From NCBI GenBank assembly GCA_037349105.1, contig JAYJMM010000119.1, forward strand, positions 5,963,001 through 6,027,000: 64,000 bases of DNA, in the 5' to 3' direction. Origin of the DNA: Limnomonas spitsbergensis. Lineage: Eukaryota > Chlorophyta > Chlorophyceae > Chlamydomonadales. The notes under the pieces are model-generated. The model was not told the origin of the DNA and did no database searches. It saw only the letters and a program-made list of their open reading frames with translations. This document shows, one piece after another, positions 1 through 11,586 of this stretch. The number at the start of each line of letters is the position of its first letter. Positions within the stretch are counted from its first letter, which is position 1. A program made the position numbers and the translations under genes.

Positions 1-124
1 TTCAGAGTGATGGTATATCATCTTTGGAAGACAATGCAGGGTTCCTCTGTAGAGGTTGACAGGTCAGATGTGCTCCAGTGCTGTAATTGCCGCTGATTGG
101 GTTTTAAAACCGGGGCCTTGGAGG

Positions 125-327
125 GTGGGTGTAGAGCGTGAGAGAGTGGGAGGGTGTGGTGTGGGTGGGTGTAGAGCGTGAGAGAGTGGGAGGGTGTGGT
201 GTGGGTGGGTGTAGAGCGTGAGAGAGTGGGAGGGTGTGGTGTGGGTGGGTGTAGAGCGTGAGAGAGTGGGAGGGTGTGGTGTGGGTGGGTGTAGAGTGGG
301 AGAGAGTGGGAGGGTGTGGTGTGGTCA
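125..327. repeat. 40-bp minisatellite, about five copies
   Basis: A G-rich unit containing GTAGAGCGTGAGAGAGTGGG recurs at 131, 171, 211 and 251, with a diverged copy at 291, so the period is exactly 40 bp. It lies in what is presumably an intron of the importin gene upstream of the first visible exon. The open frame across it on the minus strand is only repeat translation. Confidence 0.9.
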
Positions 328-750
328 CAGGGTGGGATCTTTTGCCCAGGCTGTCGCCTACCTGTCTATATATGAATAATGCTCCATGTTTTGATCTCTA
401 GTCCTTGGGCCGCCTACCTGCCTATATATGAATCCTGCTCTATGTTTTGTCCTCTAGTCCTTGGGGCTAGGTTTTCATGCTTCAAGGCGAGCAGGGTTAA
501 CTCCTTATTGGGACGTTGTGTTAGTCCTGCGACCAGAACAGACACAGAGGCCCAATTATGAGGTAACCCGTTAACCCTGTTCACCCTGAAGCAGGGTTAA
601 CTCCTCATTGGGACTTCGTGTCCCATTGGGGGTTGTTGTCACTGCGCCTAAGCATCCACTTGAACTCAAACTTCCGAAAAGGCTAGGAACTGTCCAGTGG
701 AAGAAAAGAGGCAAACAAAAACTTCTTGTGATTTGAATGTGCATGTGTCC

Positions 751-932
751 CTTGTTTCTTTTCATCGGCTACAAGTCCACCTGGGCAGGCCAGCCCACTG
801 TGGCAAATTGGGACCCAACCTGGGCCGGCCTGCGACTGGCGGCCAAAGCAGCGTGGCTGGCCACAATTGGGCCCTCCGGCCAGAGGCCGGAGTGTAGCTG
901 ACATGTAGCTGAGTCACAAAAAAAGAAGCACG
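751..932 (-). mobile_element. MITE-A copy 1 (hAT-like MITE)
   Basis: One of about 21 copies in the window of a roughly 180-bp element. The plus-sense copy begins CAGTGTTTCTTTTTCGTGAC, has the word GCTACATGTCAGCTACACTC, passes through GGCCGGAGACCCC and GCGGCCTGCC, and ends GAAAAAGAAACACTG. The ends are inverted repeats of each other. This copy is inverted and no target duplication is clear. Positions 1-750 otherwise show no gene. Confidence 0.75.
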
Positions 933-1032
933 CACAGAACATGGAAAGTCTTGATCCTGAGTCCACGCAGTAACCTTGACAGAGCCTAAGAGTCTCTCCG
1001 GCCCATCCGCGGTTACACGACGCGACTAGCCT

Positions 1033-1443
1033 GCAAGTGTGTCTCTCTCTGACTCGTGTGTGTCTCCCTCTGACTGGTGTGTCTCCCTCTGACTGGTGTG
1101 TCTCCCTTTGACTGGTTTGTCTCCCTCTGACTGGTGTGTCTCCCCCTGACTGGTGTGTCTCCCTCTGACTGGTTTGTCTCCCTCTGACTGGTGTGTCTCC
1201 CTCTGACTGGTGTGTCTCCCTCTGACTGGTGTGTCTCCCCCTGACTGGTGTGTCTCCCCCTGACTGGTGTGTCTCCCTCTGACTGGTGTGTCTCCCTCTG
1301 ACTGGTGTGTCTCCCCCTGACTGGTGTGTCTCCCTCTGACTGGTGTGTCTCCCTCTGCCTGGTGTGCCTCCCCCTGACTGGTGTGTCTCCCTCTTGACTC
1401 GTGTGTGTCTCCCTCTGACTGGTGTGTCTCCCTCTGACTGTAT
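1033..1443. repeat. 19-bp pyrimidine-rich minisatellite at an acceptor site
   Basis: About 21 copies of a 19-bp unit, TGTCTCCCTCTGACTGGTG, run directly into the 3' splice site of importin exon 1 (AG at 1445-1446). The polypyrimidine tract of the intron is itself the last repeat unit. Small variants (CTCCCCC, CTCCCTT) show divergence among copies. Confidence 0.9.
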
Positions 1444-1446
1444 CAG

Positions 1447-4400
1447 GTGATGGCCAAGCAGCTAGACCCGCTGACGGACATGTGCCTCAAGGGGCTCCAG
1501 GACACGCACCCGAAGGTCCGCTGGGCGGCCTGCCAGGCGCTGGGCCAGATGTGTACGGACCTGGGGCCTGAGCTGCAGAACACACACCATGCCAAGATCC
1601 TGCCAGCTCTGATGACGCTCATGGAGGACTTTCAGAACCCGCGCGTGCAGGTGGGGCCTTGTGGGGGCTTGAAGGGTAACAGTTGAGGGTGGTGGGTGAT
1701 GGAGGACTGTCAGACCCCGCGCATGCAGGTGTGCAATGCTGTTGGTGTTCATGGGCCAGTGTGCAGAACTGCAGGTGTGGTGTGGTGGTGCGGTAACCCT
1801 GAACACTGTCAAATCATTTCATGTCCACATGCAGAACCTTACACCCTAAACCCTAAGCCCTTTATGCTGCCTTCCCATCTCCCTCTGTCAGGCGCATGCT
1901 TGTGCCGCCACCGTGAACTTTGCCGAGGGCGTCGAGGAGGAGGTCCTGCCTCCCTACCTGGACGCGCTCATCACCAAGCTGCTCACCCTGCTGCAACACG
2001 GCAAGAAGCTGGTACAGGAGGGGGCTCTGACGGCAATGGCGTCCATGGCAGACTGCTCAAAGGTGCGGGGATGAGGCCGGTGTTTTTCCGCCACGAGTTT
2101 ACCTTCGGCAGGCGCCCCGCGGCCGCGGAAGGCTTGATTAAGACCAAACCAGGACCGGCCTACGAGTGGTGCCGAAGGCAATTTGGCTGGCCACACTGGG
2201 GCTAGAGGCCAGAGTGTAGCTGCCATGTTGCTGAGTCACGGAAAAATACATAGTGGATGAGGCAGGAGTAGCTGGTGCTGGGTGCTCCCACATCAATGAC
2301 CCGCAGGACAGGCTGTCGTAAGGTGTGGATATCTGACTGGCGGCAAGGGGGATCGGAAGTAATTTGGTCTGGAGCCAAGGGAGGTCCTCTTCAAGTCCAA
2401 AGGTTTGGATAGGGGAGGATGCTCTGGCTGTAAATGAACAGCAGGGTCCTGGGTGGACCACGTCAAGTCCGAAGGTTTGGACAGGGTAGGATGCTCTGGC
2501 TGTATATGAACAGCAGGGGCGGACAGGCAGCTGGCATGCCCCTTAAAATGCAGGGATTTGAAGGAACATGACAATGATGCAACCGCAATAATTTGCAAGT
2601 GAATCAACCCTGGGGGATGGATTTCAGGGTTTTGAGGAAGTGATTTTCTGTGACTCAATAAAGTCGACGCCTGATTGGTTTGCACTGGAGCGTACTGTGC
2701 AGTGGTGCTGTATTCAATTTGTATCAACTTATGTGACATGACTCGGCCCTTCAAAGTCTGGACCCACGTGTTGAGTCGCCTCATGCCCTCCCGTGCTCAG
2801 GTAGGCCCTGATCATCTAATACCAAGACTCATAAATCATCTTAAATACCCTCTAATCATCTGAATGCCCTCAAACAGTCTTAAATACCCTCTAATCATCT
2901 GAATGCCCTCAAACAGTCTTAAAGATCCTCTAATCATCTGAATGCCCTCAAACAGTCTTAAATACCCTCTAATCATCTTAATGCCCTCAAACAGTCTTAA
3001 ATACCGGCACCCTCAACAAAGAATCTTAAATGCCCTCAACCAATGGTCAGAAAGATCCTGAAACAGTCTTTAACACCCTCAACAAATTGTCTAAAAGACC
3101 CTTAAATACTCTTCAAGACTCTGAAACTAGCTGGCGAACGTAGGCTACGCCCGCTTTTTTGTTCATGACCCTGTAGTTGCGGTGTATGTGGCTGTTGGCC
3201 TGTGGGCTAACGCTCGCACCCTTTCACATAACGGCCGTCAATCAACGGGCGTGTTGGTCACCAGCGATTTTCATTTTGGCAAACCCTGCTTTCGCCAACC
3301 CCCCTGCGCCAGACCCCGAAAACCCCCTCGATACGGCGGTGCAAAAGCTTTACTGACGACGTTCGTAATAATCTCACAGACCCTGAAATAGTCTGAAGTA
3401 CCCTCGTTTTTTATTCTCCTCTGCCCCCTTGTCCCTCCTCCAGGCTCTGTTCATCAAGTGCTATGACTCCGTGATGTCCCTGCTGTCCTCCAGCCTCATC
3501 GGCGCGACCGACAAGGCGTATTCCCTCCTACTCCCTTTTTATCACCCACCTTCGGCTCTGTTATAAAGTGCTATGACACCGTGATGACCCTGCTGTCCCC
3601 TGTCCTAGTTGGCGATACCGACAAGACGCATTCCCTCCTGCCCCCCCCTTCCTCTCCCCACAGGCACTGTTCATCAAGTACTACGACACGGTGATGCCCC
3701 TGCTGTCCTCCATCCTGGTCGGCGCGACTGACAAGGCGCACCGCCTGCTGCGCGCCAAGTCCCTGGAGTGCATCTCCCTGGTGGCCATGGCAGTGGGCAA
3801 GGAGCGGTTCAGGGAGGATGCCAAGAAGGTCATGGCGGTGCTGCAGCAGCTTCAGACAGGGCAGCTGGACGCGGACGACCCCACGCCTGGCTACATGATG
3901 CAGGTGTGCATGCATGGGTGTTGGGGTTGGAAGCCACGCCCCGGATGCAAGTGTGCAAGTGTGCGTGTAGGGGTTATGGTTATCTGGGGGAAGGGTCGGG
4001 GCAGGGAGCATGATGCTCGGATGCATGATGCAAGCGTGGCGTAGAGGTTGCGATACTCTGGGGGAATGGATGAGGTAGGGGGCCTGAACTGTGAACCTCT
4101 GAATGGTCTTGAGGTATCTCTAAATTGGTTGAAACGTTGGCGGCAGTGCTGTGCTGATTATGGTCCTTGCAGTAGCTGAATTACGTAGCTGAGTTTCAGC
4201 CATTGTAATTTCAAGGCAAATCCACCTACTTTCACCCGTGAGGGACTGTGATATTTTGCACCATTCCTGAATTACAGCCCAAGTGCACATCACTGGTTGG
4301 CGACATGTGCCCCCCCTAGAGCACATACACTGAGAGGCAGCGTTGATATTGATGCATGCTGGACCTCAGCTGCCAAGGCCGCGAATGTATGGGGCTTTAC

Positions 4401-7400
4401 GAATCCCCGCCTCAACATGGCGTGTCATCCGTATCATGTGTGTTATCAGTCCCCCCCCTCTTGACTCAGCTACATGTCTGTTACACACCGGCCTCTGGCC
4501 GGCAATCCCATTTACAGCCAGCCATGCTGCCTTGGCCACAGGTTGTAGGCTGGCCAATGTTTGATCCCGGTTGGGCCCTAGGCGGCCATGCCGCGGCCTG
4601 CTGAAAGTGGTCTCGTAAGTGGTCTCATTGTTTTTTAGCCAAAATGAGAAACATTGTGCGTCAGCGTTTGAATGCTTGCTTGCTGCATGCTGTTTTTGGC
4701 TGTGCCTTGGCTCGTTTGAATGCTTGCTTGCTTGCTTGCTTGCTGTAGGCTGGTGCCCGGCTGTGCAAGTGCCTGGGTCAGGAGTTCCTCCCTTACTTGG
4801 AGATCGTGATGCCGCCGCTCATCGTGTCGGCCAAGATCGAGCCCGAGGTCAAGGTCCGTGATGCCGATGAGGTGGACGATGATGATGAGGACGAGGATGT
4901 GGAGCACATCATGCTGGGGGACCGGTTGATCTCCATCCGCACCTCGAGTCTGGAGGAGAAGGTGGGGAGGGGGGGGGAGGATTGGGGTGCCAGGGAATGG
5001 GGTTTTGGTACAAGCTGCACTGCCACTATAACAACTTCTGCAAGATGTCTTTGTGGCGTTGCAGGTCGTACCCATACTTAAACCCTGACATGAGCCTGGT
5101 GGGGCTCTCAATTCTGATGTCATGCGCTGGGAGGTGAAATAGATGGAAGGTGTCAGTGGCTTGCTGGCAGAGACAATCATGCATTCATGATTAGCGTTGC
5201 TGTCGGTGGAGCTGCATCGGTTTGTTGATGTGAAGAGGGACAGAGCTTGGCCACAGAGTCACAGATGGTAGCGCTGTGCCGATCACGGCCAATACGGTGG
5301 CTGAATTATGTAGCGAGTTTCGGTCACCGTTATTTCAAGGCAAAGTCAGCTACCTCATAATTAGTAAGGGACCGTAACTACTGCCACGATTTCTGAATTA
5401 CAGCGCCATGACACACCACTGGTCAGAGGGCCTCTTAAAACTGCTGTAGCGCGCGCAAAAAAGTAGCTCCGGCTATCGTGAATGCAGTCAACCCGTTGCA
5501 AGTTGCAACTCCCACACACCTGCTGCAGGTCACCGCCTGCAATATGCTCTGCTGCTATGCTGAGGAGCTGGTGGAGGGCTTCCTACCATACGTACAGACC
5601 GTGACAGAAATTATGGTGCCGCTGCTCAAGTTCTGGTTCCACGAGGAGGTACGGCGCGCGGCGGCAAACATTGTGCCGGAGCTGCTGCGGAGCATGGTCA
5701 CCGCCGCGGAGAAGTCCACGGCGGGCGTCGGCCCGGGCAACGTCAAGGCTTTGCTGGATGCGATCTGGATGCCGCTGATTGAGGCTCTGGGTGAGAAAGT
5801 AAACAGGGTCAGAGAGATGCAGTGAAGGTTCTGTAAATTTAGGCTGATGCTTTAGCTTTGAATTCCTTTTAGATTCCCTCTTTTAACCCTTAACCCTAAA
5901 CCTTTCTAGCATTGTCAAGCGTAATTAAATTACCAGAAAGCTTGACTAATTCGTTTTCGTTTTCGTTTTAGTTCTTAACCTTGTGATCTCAGGCTGACTG
6001 TGACTAAGAATGGTGAAATGGATCAAATAATTAGCGTTATATGGCTAACTCGTTAGAGAGTTGAGGGTCCAGAGGGCTGAGCCTGAAGAGACTGGGGTAC
6101 AAGCTGAGAGTTATGTTTGACGCTAGGCTCGTTTTTTCAGGCTCTAGATGAGACTGTAGGCGGGGTTCAGCATTCAATGCATTTCAATTGGTTGATAAAT
6201 CTGGTAATTTGAATGTTACCGGAATGTTCAATTTGACATATTTCAAGAGCTTCATCGATTCCGAGCATGTTGGTTTTTCAAAAAATAGAAAGGCTAAAAG
6301 CAATGTCATGGCTACAAATAGTCGTGATATGCTGTGCCCCCCCCCTCCTCCACTTGCGGTTAGGATGTTCATGTAGCATTGCCTCACTGTGATTCACCCT
6401 AAGCCTGTTATGCCAAGTCCTGAACCTTGCCCCCCCCCTTCTCTCATTAGGCAAGGAGCCTGACGTGGACGTGCTCCCCACCACGTTGGACGCCGTGTCC
6501 ACCATTGTGGATTTGGTGGAGCCGGCCATGCTTTCGGCAGAGTCAGTGGGCGCTGCGTTTGAGAAGTTTGGCAAGATTCTGCGCGAGGCGGATGAGAGGC
6601 GAGCAGAGCGGCTCAAGAGACAGGTGTGTGTGGATGGGGGTGCACATCAGGGTGGGTTCAAATCAATTAGGTGCGGGGGGGAATGTATGTAGGGTATGAA
6701 ACTAACATGCAAGTGCCAAGGGGTATCATGGTGTGGGAGGAAGCGCGGAATAGGGCGCAGCAGTTTGCTTGCCCTTGCTTGCGTCCAAGCAGGCGCCTTC
6801 TTGAAGCTCTGCCTCTGGATGTAGCTCACAAGCCCTCCGCTAAAAAAGCCGTCCTCGATTGTGTGATTTTGTCCCTCTCCTTCTTCCTGTGGTTAACCCC
6901 TGCTCCTCCCCTGCTTCTCCCCTGCCCCTGACCCCTTCTCCCCTGACCCTGACCCCGACTGATGCCTTCCCTCTTCCCCACAGGGAACAGAGGACTTTGA
7001 TGCGGAGGAGTTGGAAGCGCTTGATGAGGAGAATGAGGCAGAGGAGGCATTGTTTGACGAGGTGTGTGGAGCAAGTGGGCGACGCACCTATCAGGAGGCA
7101 CCTGGAATCATAAACCTTGCAAGAGGAGGAGGAGGGGGGGGGGAGGGGGGGAGCGGGGATACTTGTTGGGGATCCCATAATTGTGTATAATCTCCTGCCT
7201 GGTTGGTCCAGGACATGCAGTTGCTTCGTCTAAAAAAATGCTTGGGTATGCAAAATGCTTCTGAAGCTATTCTATGGTGCTATTGAAACTATATTGTACA
7301 ATTCTGTTGTTAGTTTTTCCGATCGTGTTCGCAAGAGGGTGCGTTGTTTGACGAGGCGTGCAAGAGTGGTGGAGAGGGATACTTAAAAAGGTTTGGAATT

Positions 7401-10400
7401 TTTGGGAGCAATTAGACAGGAGAGGGAATTGTGTTCGAGTTATGCACCTGTCTTATCGCATTGTTTCTTAAAAGCCCAAACTGCTGTTTGCTAGTTACAT
7501 ATCATATTTTCAGGAGGAAGAGTTGTGGAGTAGAGGAGGGGTCTGCATTGGTTCGAATTGGTGCAGGGGACATGAGAGGGCCAATATCATACCGTAAAAC
7601 ACACAAGTGTAGATCTGCTTTGCCTTCCCTCATAATTTACGTGGTTTGGGGGATCCATGGACGATGGTTGAGAGAACTAAAGAATTACTAATTATTGATT
7701 GTCGACGCCATTTCATTCGGAAATTAAATCGGGAGTTTTTGTCGACGATTTGCCCGGAGAGCAGCATCAAAATAAACGATTATTGATGCCCAAGGGAAGG
7801 CAAATCAAATCAACAGAAGCTTATTTGTTCTATACACCACCAGCAGGTAAGCTTACGGTACATTATTTTGTACCTTGTGTGAGGTGGATGAGATGTGTGT
7901 CTGATGTACAGATCCTCCCCTCAGCATCACATTTTTGATGCCCCCCACTCTTCCGCACGGGTCCCCCCTTTCCCACCCAACAGCCCACCCTGCTGTGCCC
8001 CGCCTCCTTCACACAGGTGGCCACCTGCCTGGGGACCTTCCTCAAGAAGTTTGGAGATGCGGTGCTGCCCTACGTCGAGACTGTGATGCCTCTCATCGCG
8101 CCGCTGCTGGACAAGGGGCGCAACGCAGAAGACCGGCGCATCGCAGTGTGTGTGGTGGATGACCTGCTGGAGCACTCGCCGGCGGGGCGGGCCAAGTATG
8201 CGCGGCAGGTGGGAGGGGGAGGCGCTGCTGCCTGAACCCCAGAACCCGCTACGGGACGTAGCTTTCTTTCTTTGATTGGAAGGCTGTGTGTGAGGGGCCG
8301 TGTGGGCTTTTCTTTTGCTGCGACTAAACAAGGTTTGAGACAGGCCGCCCAACCCAAGAAACCTGAGGCGCCAACACAACAAATATAGCCAGGGTGCGCA
8401 AAGGGCCCTCGGGGCTGCTGGGGGAGTGGATGCGGTATGCGGGGAGGGCGAAGCGGGAGTTAGACCTTGTAGTGATGTGTGAAGAGATTTATCCATCACC
8501 AGATATAAAACATTCATCCATCACCAGATATAAAAGATACATTTATCACCAGATCTAGAGGAAGCAGGTTGTGGTGGATAAGCGAGGCCTCCCCTTGAGA
8601 CAAAAACCCATTAAATGTGTCAAAATTCCGCCCTCCGCGCACAGAGTCTACTACAGTGTTGGTGGATTGGGCTTTGAGATTACTGGATTGGGCTGGCAGG
8701 TAGATGGTCAGGATAGGTTTATTGGTTGGGGGTGGTTAGAGGTTGAGGCCTTTGCAGACCCTGGGGTTTAAAACGCATCAAGCCATAACCTCTGTGCAAG
8801 GCACCCCTCCACATGTCTTGCCGGAGCCCAGGCCCCAAGCCCCACACTTTCAGCACAGCCCTGGCCCCAAGCCCCACACTTTCAGCACAGCCCTGGCCCC
8901 AAGCCCCACACTTTCAGCACAGCCCTGGCCCCAAGCCCCACACTTTCAGCACAGCCCTGGCCCCAAGCCCCAAACTCTCCACCCAGCCCAGGCCTCTCCT
9001 GAGGCCCCAACGCCCCACACTTTCCACCCTTTTCCTCCTGCCGCCAGGTCATCCCGATCCTGCTGGAGGCCTGCAGCGCCCCCGCCCCACACTTTCCACA
9101 CCCTCATTCTGTTGCCAGGTCATCCCGATCCTGTTGGAGGTCTGCAGCGCCCCCGCCCCACACTTTCCACAACCTCATTCTGCTGCCAGGTCATCCCGAT
9201 CCTGCTGGAGGCCTGCAGCGCCCCTGCTCCCGACCTGCGACAGTGTAGCGTGTACGGTCTGGGTGTGCTGGCCACCAAGGCGCCCGAGATCTTCAAACCC
9301 ATCGCCCAGGAGGTTCTCAAGAGGGTCGCGGACATGGTGCAGCAGCCGCAAGCAAGAGGTGTGGGGAGGAAGGCGGGGAGCTGGGCGGGGAGCACATCGC
9401 TGGGGGGGCTGGTCTCATGCTGATGCCCTGTGTGGCCCTGGCTCGTTTGGGATGAACTGGCGTGGTTCGGCTTTCTTCCTCACTATTCTCTTCTACTCAA
9501 GTGCCTGGGGCCGTGGGCTGGATTAGAAACGCCTCTCTGTCTTTACAGAGGTCCTGAAAAACATGTATGGAGGTGGTCAGCGGTGACGCCCAGTGCAGGC
9601 CACTGGGGGCTCGGGGTTAACACCTCTCCAAAACCCACACCTCCTCTAGTCCCTACTTCCTTCATGAATGCAATCCCGGCATGCGCCCCCTAGTCTCCTA
9701 TTCCTCCATGCATCATCCCGGCATGTTACACGCCCCCCCAAAGCTGATCTGTAGAGGCTTCTTGACAGCTACTGAATGAGCCTCACCCTCCTGTCCTGCT
9801 ATGTGACAAGCACCTTCATCATTTCGAGACACGGCATCACAAACCTGTCGCGAGTTCGCTTATGTGCCATACAAAATAATAGTTGAAGCACCTCCCACGC
9901 TGTATCCCCGTAGCTGATGAGGTCTAGAGGCTGCTTGACATCCATTTGTATGCATATGCACAAACACGCTGGCTTAATGCTTGACTCTCAGTGTTTTCGT
10001 TTTGTCTGCGTTTGTGATGTTTGAGGGTTTCCGCTTTGTCCGCTCCTGTGTGAGTTATCTGATCTCCACATCCCCTGCTTGACCTGCGTGAGCTGGAGGA
10101 CCTCGACACCAGGTCTGCCTGAGGCTCCCCCCCTCACTCCACCCTCTTCCCTAATGCAGTCCCCCGTCCATCCATTACTCCATCCCAGCATCCCCCCCCC
10201 CGCCCCTTCCCCTGCTCCACCCTCGCCCCACCCTCTTTCCTAGTGCAGACCCTCCGCCCCCCTCGCTGCAGTCCCCCATCCCTCCGTTATTCCCATGAGT
10301 CCCATCCCAACACATATGCCCCCGCTCCGCCCTTTTCCCTAACGCAGACGAGGACAACGAGCTGGCCACTGACAACGCTATCAGCTGCCTCGGCAAGATC

Positions 10401-11586
10401 CTAGAACACCACGCAGACTGCACGGACAGCGCTGCGGTGGCCGGCATGTGGCTATCTGCACTCCCGCTGACGTGTGACGCGGTTGAGGCTCAAGGGCAGC
10501 ACGAGCTGCTCATTCGGCTGCTAGAGGCTCGGGATGTGCGGGTACTGGGCCAGGTGCGCTCGCTGTTAAGGAGGGGAGGCAGAGGGGGGTCGGTGGGTGT
10601 CGGAGTGCTGGGATAGGGGTGGAGTTATGAGCCATATGCGCTCGCACTCAGCAGGGATGTGGGCGTGGGCTTCGTGAGAAAGCAAGGAAACTACGCACCG
10701 CAATGGCGTGTGAGGTTTCAGGAAGCAGTGTGGCATGGGCCGAGGCCGCGTCCGCGCCGCTACCCTTGAGCTTTATGTTACCTGCATGTGGCTGTGAGCC
10801 ATCCCTGGTGTGCTGCTGTGCTCGCCTCCAGCCACTCATGTCGTCCAATGTCCCATGAGTCTTCATCAGGTGTCCTATGTGGACTGGAACATGCTGATTT
10901 TTGAAATCTGCGCAGGCGAATCAGAACCTGCCGAAGCTTGTGGCCGTTCTGGTCCGGGTCCTCGGCGGTGGCACGCGACTGGTGGTTGGGGAGGTTGGTA
11001 AGCGAGGCGCTGCGCTGCTGCACCAGCTTCAGGTAGGCAGGGTGCATGTCCAGGGTTCAGGGTTTGAACACACAATCCCCTCAGTGTTCAGACCAGCTTT
11101 GTCTGCTACACATGTCGGCAGTGTTGGCACAGCAATGGTTTGAATATGTACACTGTCAGCATGCTCTTTGTACGTTATGTCCACCGCACATGGTACTGGT
11201 AGTGATACGTTTGATACCTGTGTATTTGTGGTTATATACCGGTAAGTCGAATGCTATTGATGTAGCACTTGGGGCTCTAGACCTATAAGCCTTTCGTCTC
11301 TTCGGCTGTCAGTGTAATCAAATAAGCCAGACGGTGCATGTGGCCTGTGATGATTTATATACAGCTTCATTCATGCTTATTAGATCTTGAGGCACCCCGC
11401 AGATGTGGATTTAGGGCGCCTCCCTTCATTTAGACTCTGCACGCTAACAGGGAGCCTGATGCCTGCATGCAGGCAAGCGTGCCTGCTGAGGCATTGACGG
11501 CGGCGGCAGCTCAGCTGACTACCAAACAACAGGCAGCATTCCAGTCCTACATGACGGGGAAGATCCCGGACGCAGCAGAGGAATGA
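1447..11586 (+). CDS. IPO5: Importin-5 / karyopherin beta-3 (5'-partial, 12 exons)
   Basis: Nuclear import receptor of the importin-beta superfamily (human IPO5, yeast Pse1/Kap121), which carries cargo through the nuclear pore and is released by RanGTP. Exons: 1447-1650, 1892-2062, 3664-3903, 4749-4961, 5529-5790, 6451-6623, 6984-7061, 8017-8208, 9190-9358, 10348-10553, 10916-11032, 11473-11586. All junctions are GT-AG and the phases agree throughout, giving about 711 residues ending DAAEE-stop. HEAT-repeat helices are evident, such as [27 protein letters not shown] and [14 protein letters not shown]. An acidic stretch, [18 protein letters not shown], matches the loop of IPO5 before the conserved LEEK. 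The order [17 protein letters not shown], then CKCLGQEF, then [16 protein letters not shown], then [12 protein letters not shown] follows human IPO5 from about residue 380 to the C-terminus. The N-terminal Ran-binding half lies left of the window. Several introns contain tandem copies of exon edges and MITEs; alternative splicing is possible, but the model given keeps every domain. Confidence 0.93.
1699..1730 (+). repeat. Echo of importin exon 1 3' end plus donor
   Basis: ATGGAGGACTGTCAGACCCC and the following bases through GCAGGT repeat the last 30 nt of exon 1 plus its GT (1621-1652) with three mismatches, 78 bp downstream. A second potential donor therefore lies inside the intron. The reading frame between the two is stopped by TGA at 1684-1686, so use of the echo would truncate the protein. 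Confidence 0.85.
2078..2255 (-). mobile_element. MITE-A copy 2 with perfect 8-bp target duplication
   Basis: Inverted MITE-A copy flanked by GATGAGGC at 2070-2077 and 2256-2263 (8/8). The left duplication starts only 8 bp after the importin exon 2 donor (GT at 2063). An 8-bp target duplication and CAGTG-type termini are hallmarks of the hAT superfamily. It has no coding capacity, so it depends on an outside transposase. Confidence 0.88.
2842..3115. repeat. 39-bp AT-rich minisatellite
   Basis: Units containing CTAATCATCTGAATGCCCTC followed by AAACAGTCTTAAATACC repeat with a 39-bp period, well conserved to about 3000 and then decaying into CTCAACAAA variants. They lie in importin intron 2. No coding or RNA signal was seen. 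Confidence 0.85.
3441..3635 (+). repeat. Two decayed copies of importin exon 3 5' edge
   Basis: The first about 85 bp of exon 3 (3664 onward) occurs three times in tandem with a period near 110 bp. Copy 1 (3441-3525) keeps an AG and an open frame reading [14 protein letters not shown]. Copy 2 (3551-3635) has lost the AG and has TAA in the exon frame. Copy 3 is the working exon edge. The order from diverged to intact suggests the functional acceptor is the innermost copy. Confidence 0.9.
4144..4295 (+). mobile_element. MITE-B copy 1 (second hAT-like family)
   Basis: An about 152-bp element with ends CAGTGCTGTGC and GCACATCACTG, inverted repeats of each other. It is flanked by GTTGGCGG (4136-4143) and GTTGGCGA (4296-4303), a 7/8 match. 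The internal words GGTGGCTGAATTACGTAGCT and TTTCAAGGCAAATTCAGCTA are shared by all six copies in the window. Confidence 0.85.
4447..4656 (+). mobile_element. MITE-A copy 3
   Basis: Plus-sense copy with GACTCAGCTACATGTCTGTT, a GGCCTCTGGCCGGC centre and a GAGAAACATTG end. The termini are diverged and no target duplication is visible. It lies in importin intron 3, immediately upstream of a duplicated acceptor region. Confidence 0.7.
4665..4712 (+). repeat. Echo of importin exon 4 acceptor region
   Basis: GTTTGAATGCTTGCTTGCTG and the following GGCTGTGCCTTGG repeat the sequence around the true acceptor (4713-4770: GTTTGAATGCTTGCTTGCTT, then CTGTAG, then exon). The first copy lacks the AG at the matching place. 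The GCTT tetramer has expanded in the functional copy. Confidence 0.7.
5269..5421 (+). mobile_element. MITE-B copy 2
   Basis: A diverged plus-sense MITE-B in importin intron 4 beginning TAGCGCTGTGCCGAT and ending ACACCACTG. It retains the internal word TTATTTCAAGGCAAAGTCAG. No clear target duplication remains. Confidence 0.75.
7341..7360 (+). repeat. Echo of importin exon 7 donor edge
   Basis: GCGTTGTTTGACGAGGCGTG matches the last bases of exon 7 plus its donor (7048-7067) at 18/20 positions, 293 bp downstream in the intron. In the echo the donor GT has become GC. Confidence 0.65.
7607..7822. repeat. Dispersed repeat D, copy 1
   Basis: This block in importin intron 7 is shared with 51655-51846. 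Both contain GCTTTGCCTTCCCTCATAAT, a GTCGACGCC/GTCGATGCC word, a GATTTGCCC/AATTTGCCC word and end in CAAATCAAATC. The element class is unknown and no termini were recognised. Neither copy has a long open frame. Confidence 0.75.
8829..8990. repeat. 32-bp C-rich minisatellite
   Basis: TTTCAGCACAGCCCTGGCCC followed by CAAGCCCCACA repeats with a 32-bp period, about five copies, in importin intron 8 shortly before the triplicated exon 9 acceptor. The 'proline/histidine-rich' open frames here are repeat translation. Confidence 0.9.
9048..9189 (+). repeat. Two extra copies of importin exon 9 acceptor and edge
   Basis: A 71-bp unit with TGCCAG, then GTCATCCCGATCCTG, then GTCTGCAGCGCCCCCGCCCC occurs at 9048 and 9119 before the true exon start at 9190. 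Both extra copies keep a pyrimidine tract, the AG and the exon frame ([14 protein letters not shown]). Use of either upstream AG would insert sequence ending in a pyrimidine-rich piece. Identity is very high, so the duplication is recent. Confidence 0.92.
10141..10347 (+). repeat. Repeated acceptor tract before importin exon 10
   Basis: Three related acceptor-like tracts occur: ACCCTCTTCCCTAATGCAGT at 10141, ACCCTCTTTCCTAGTGCAGA at about 10230, and CGCCCTTTTCCCTAACGCAG at 10328-10347, the last being the functional site. The spacer repeats CCATCCCTCCGTTATTC-like words. Again the copy next to the exon is used. Confidence 0.8.
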
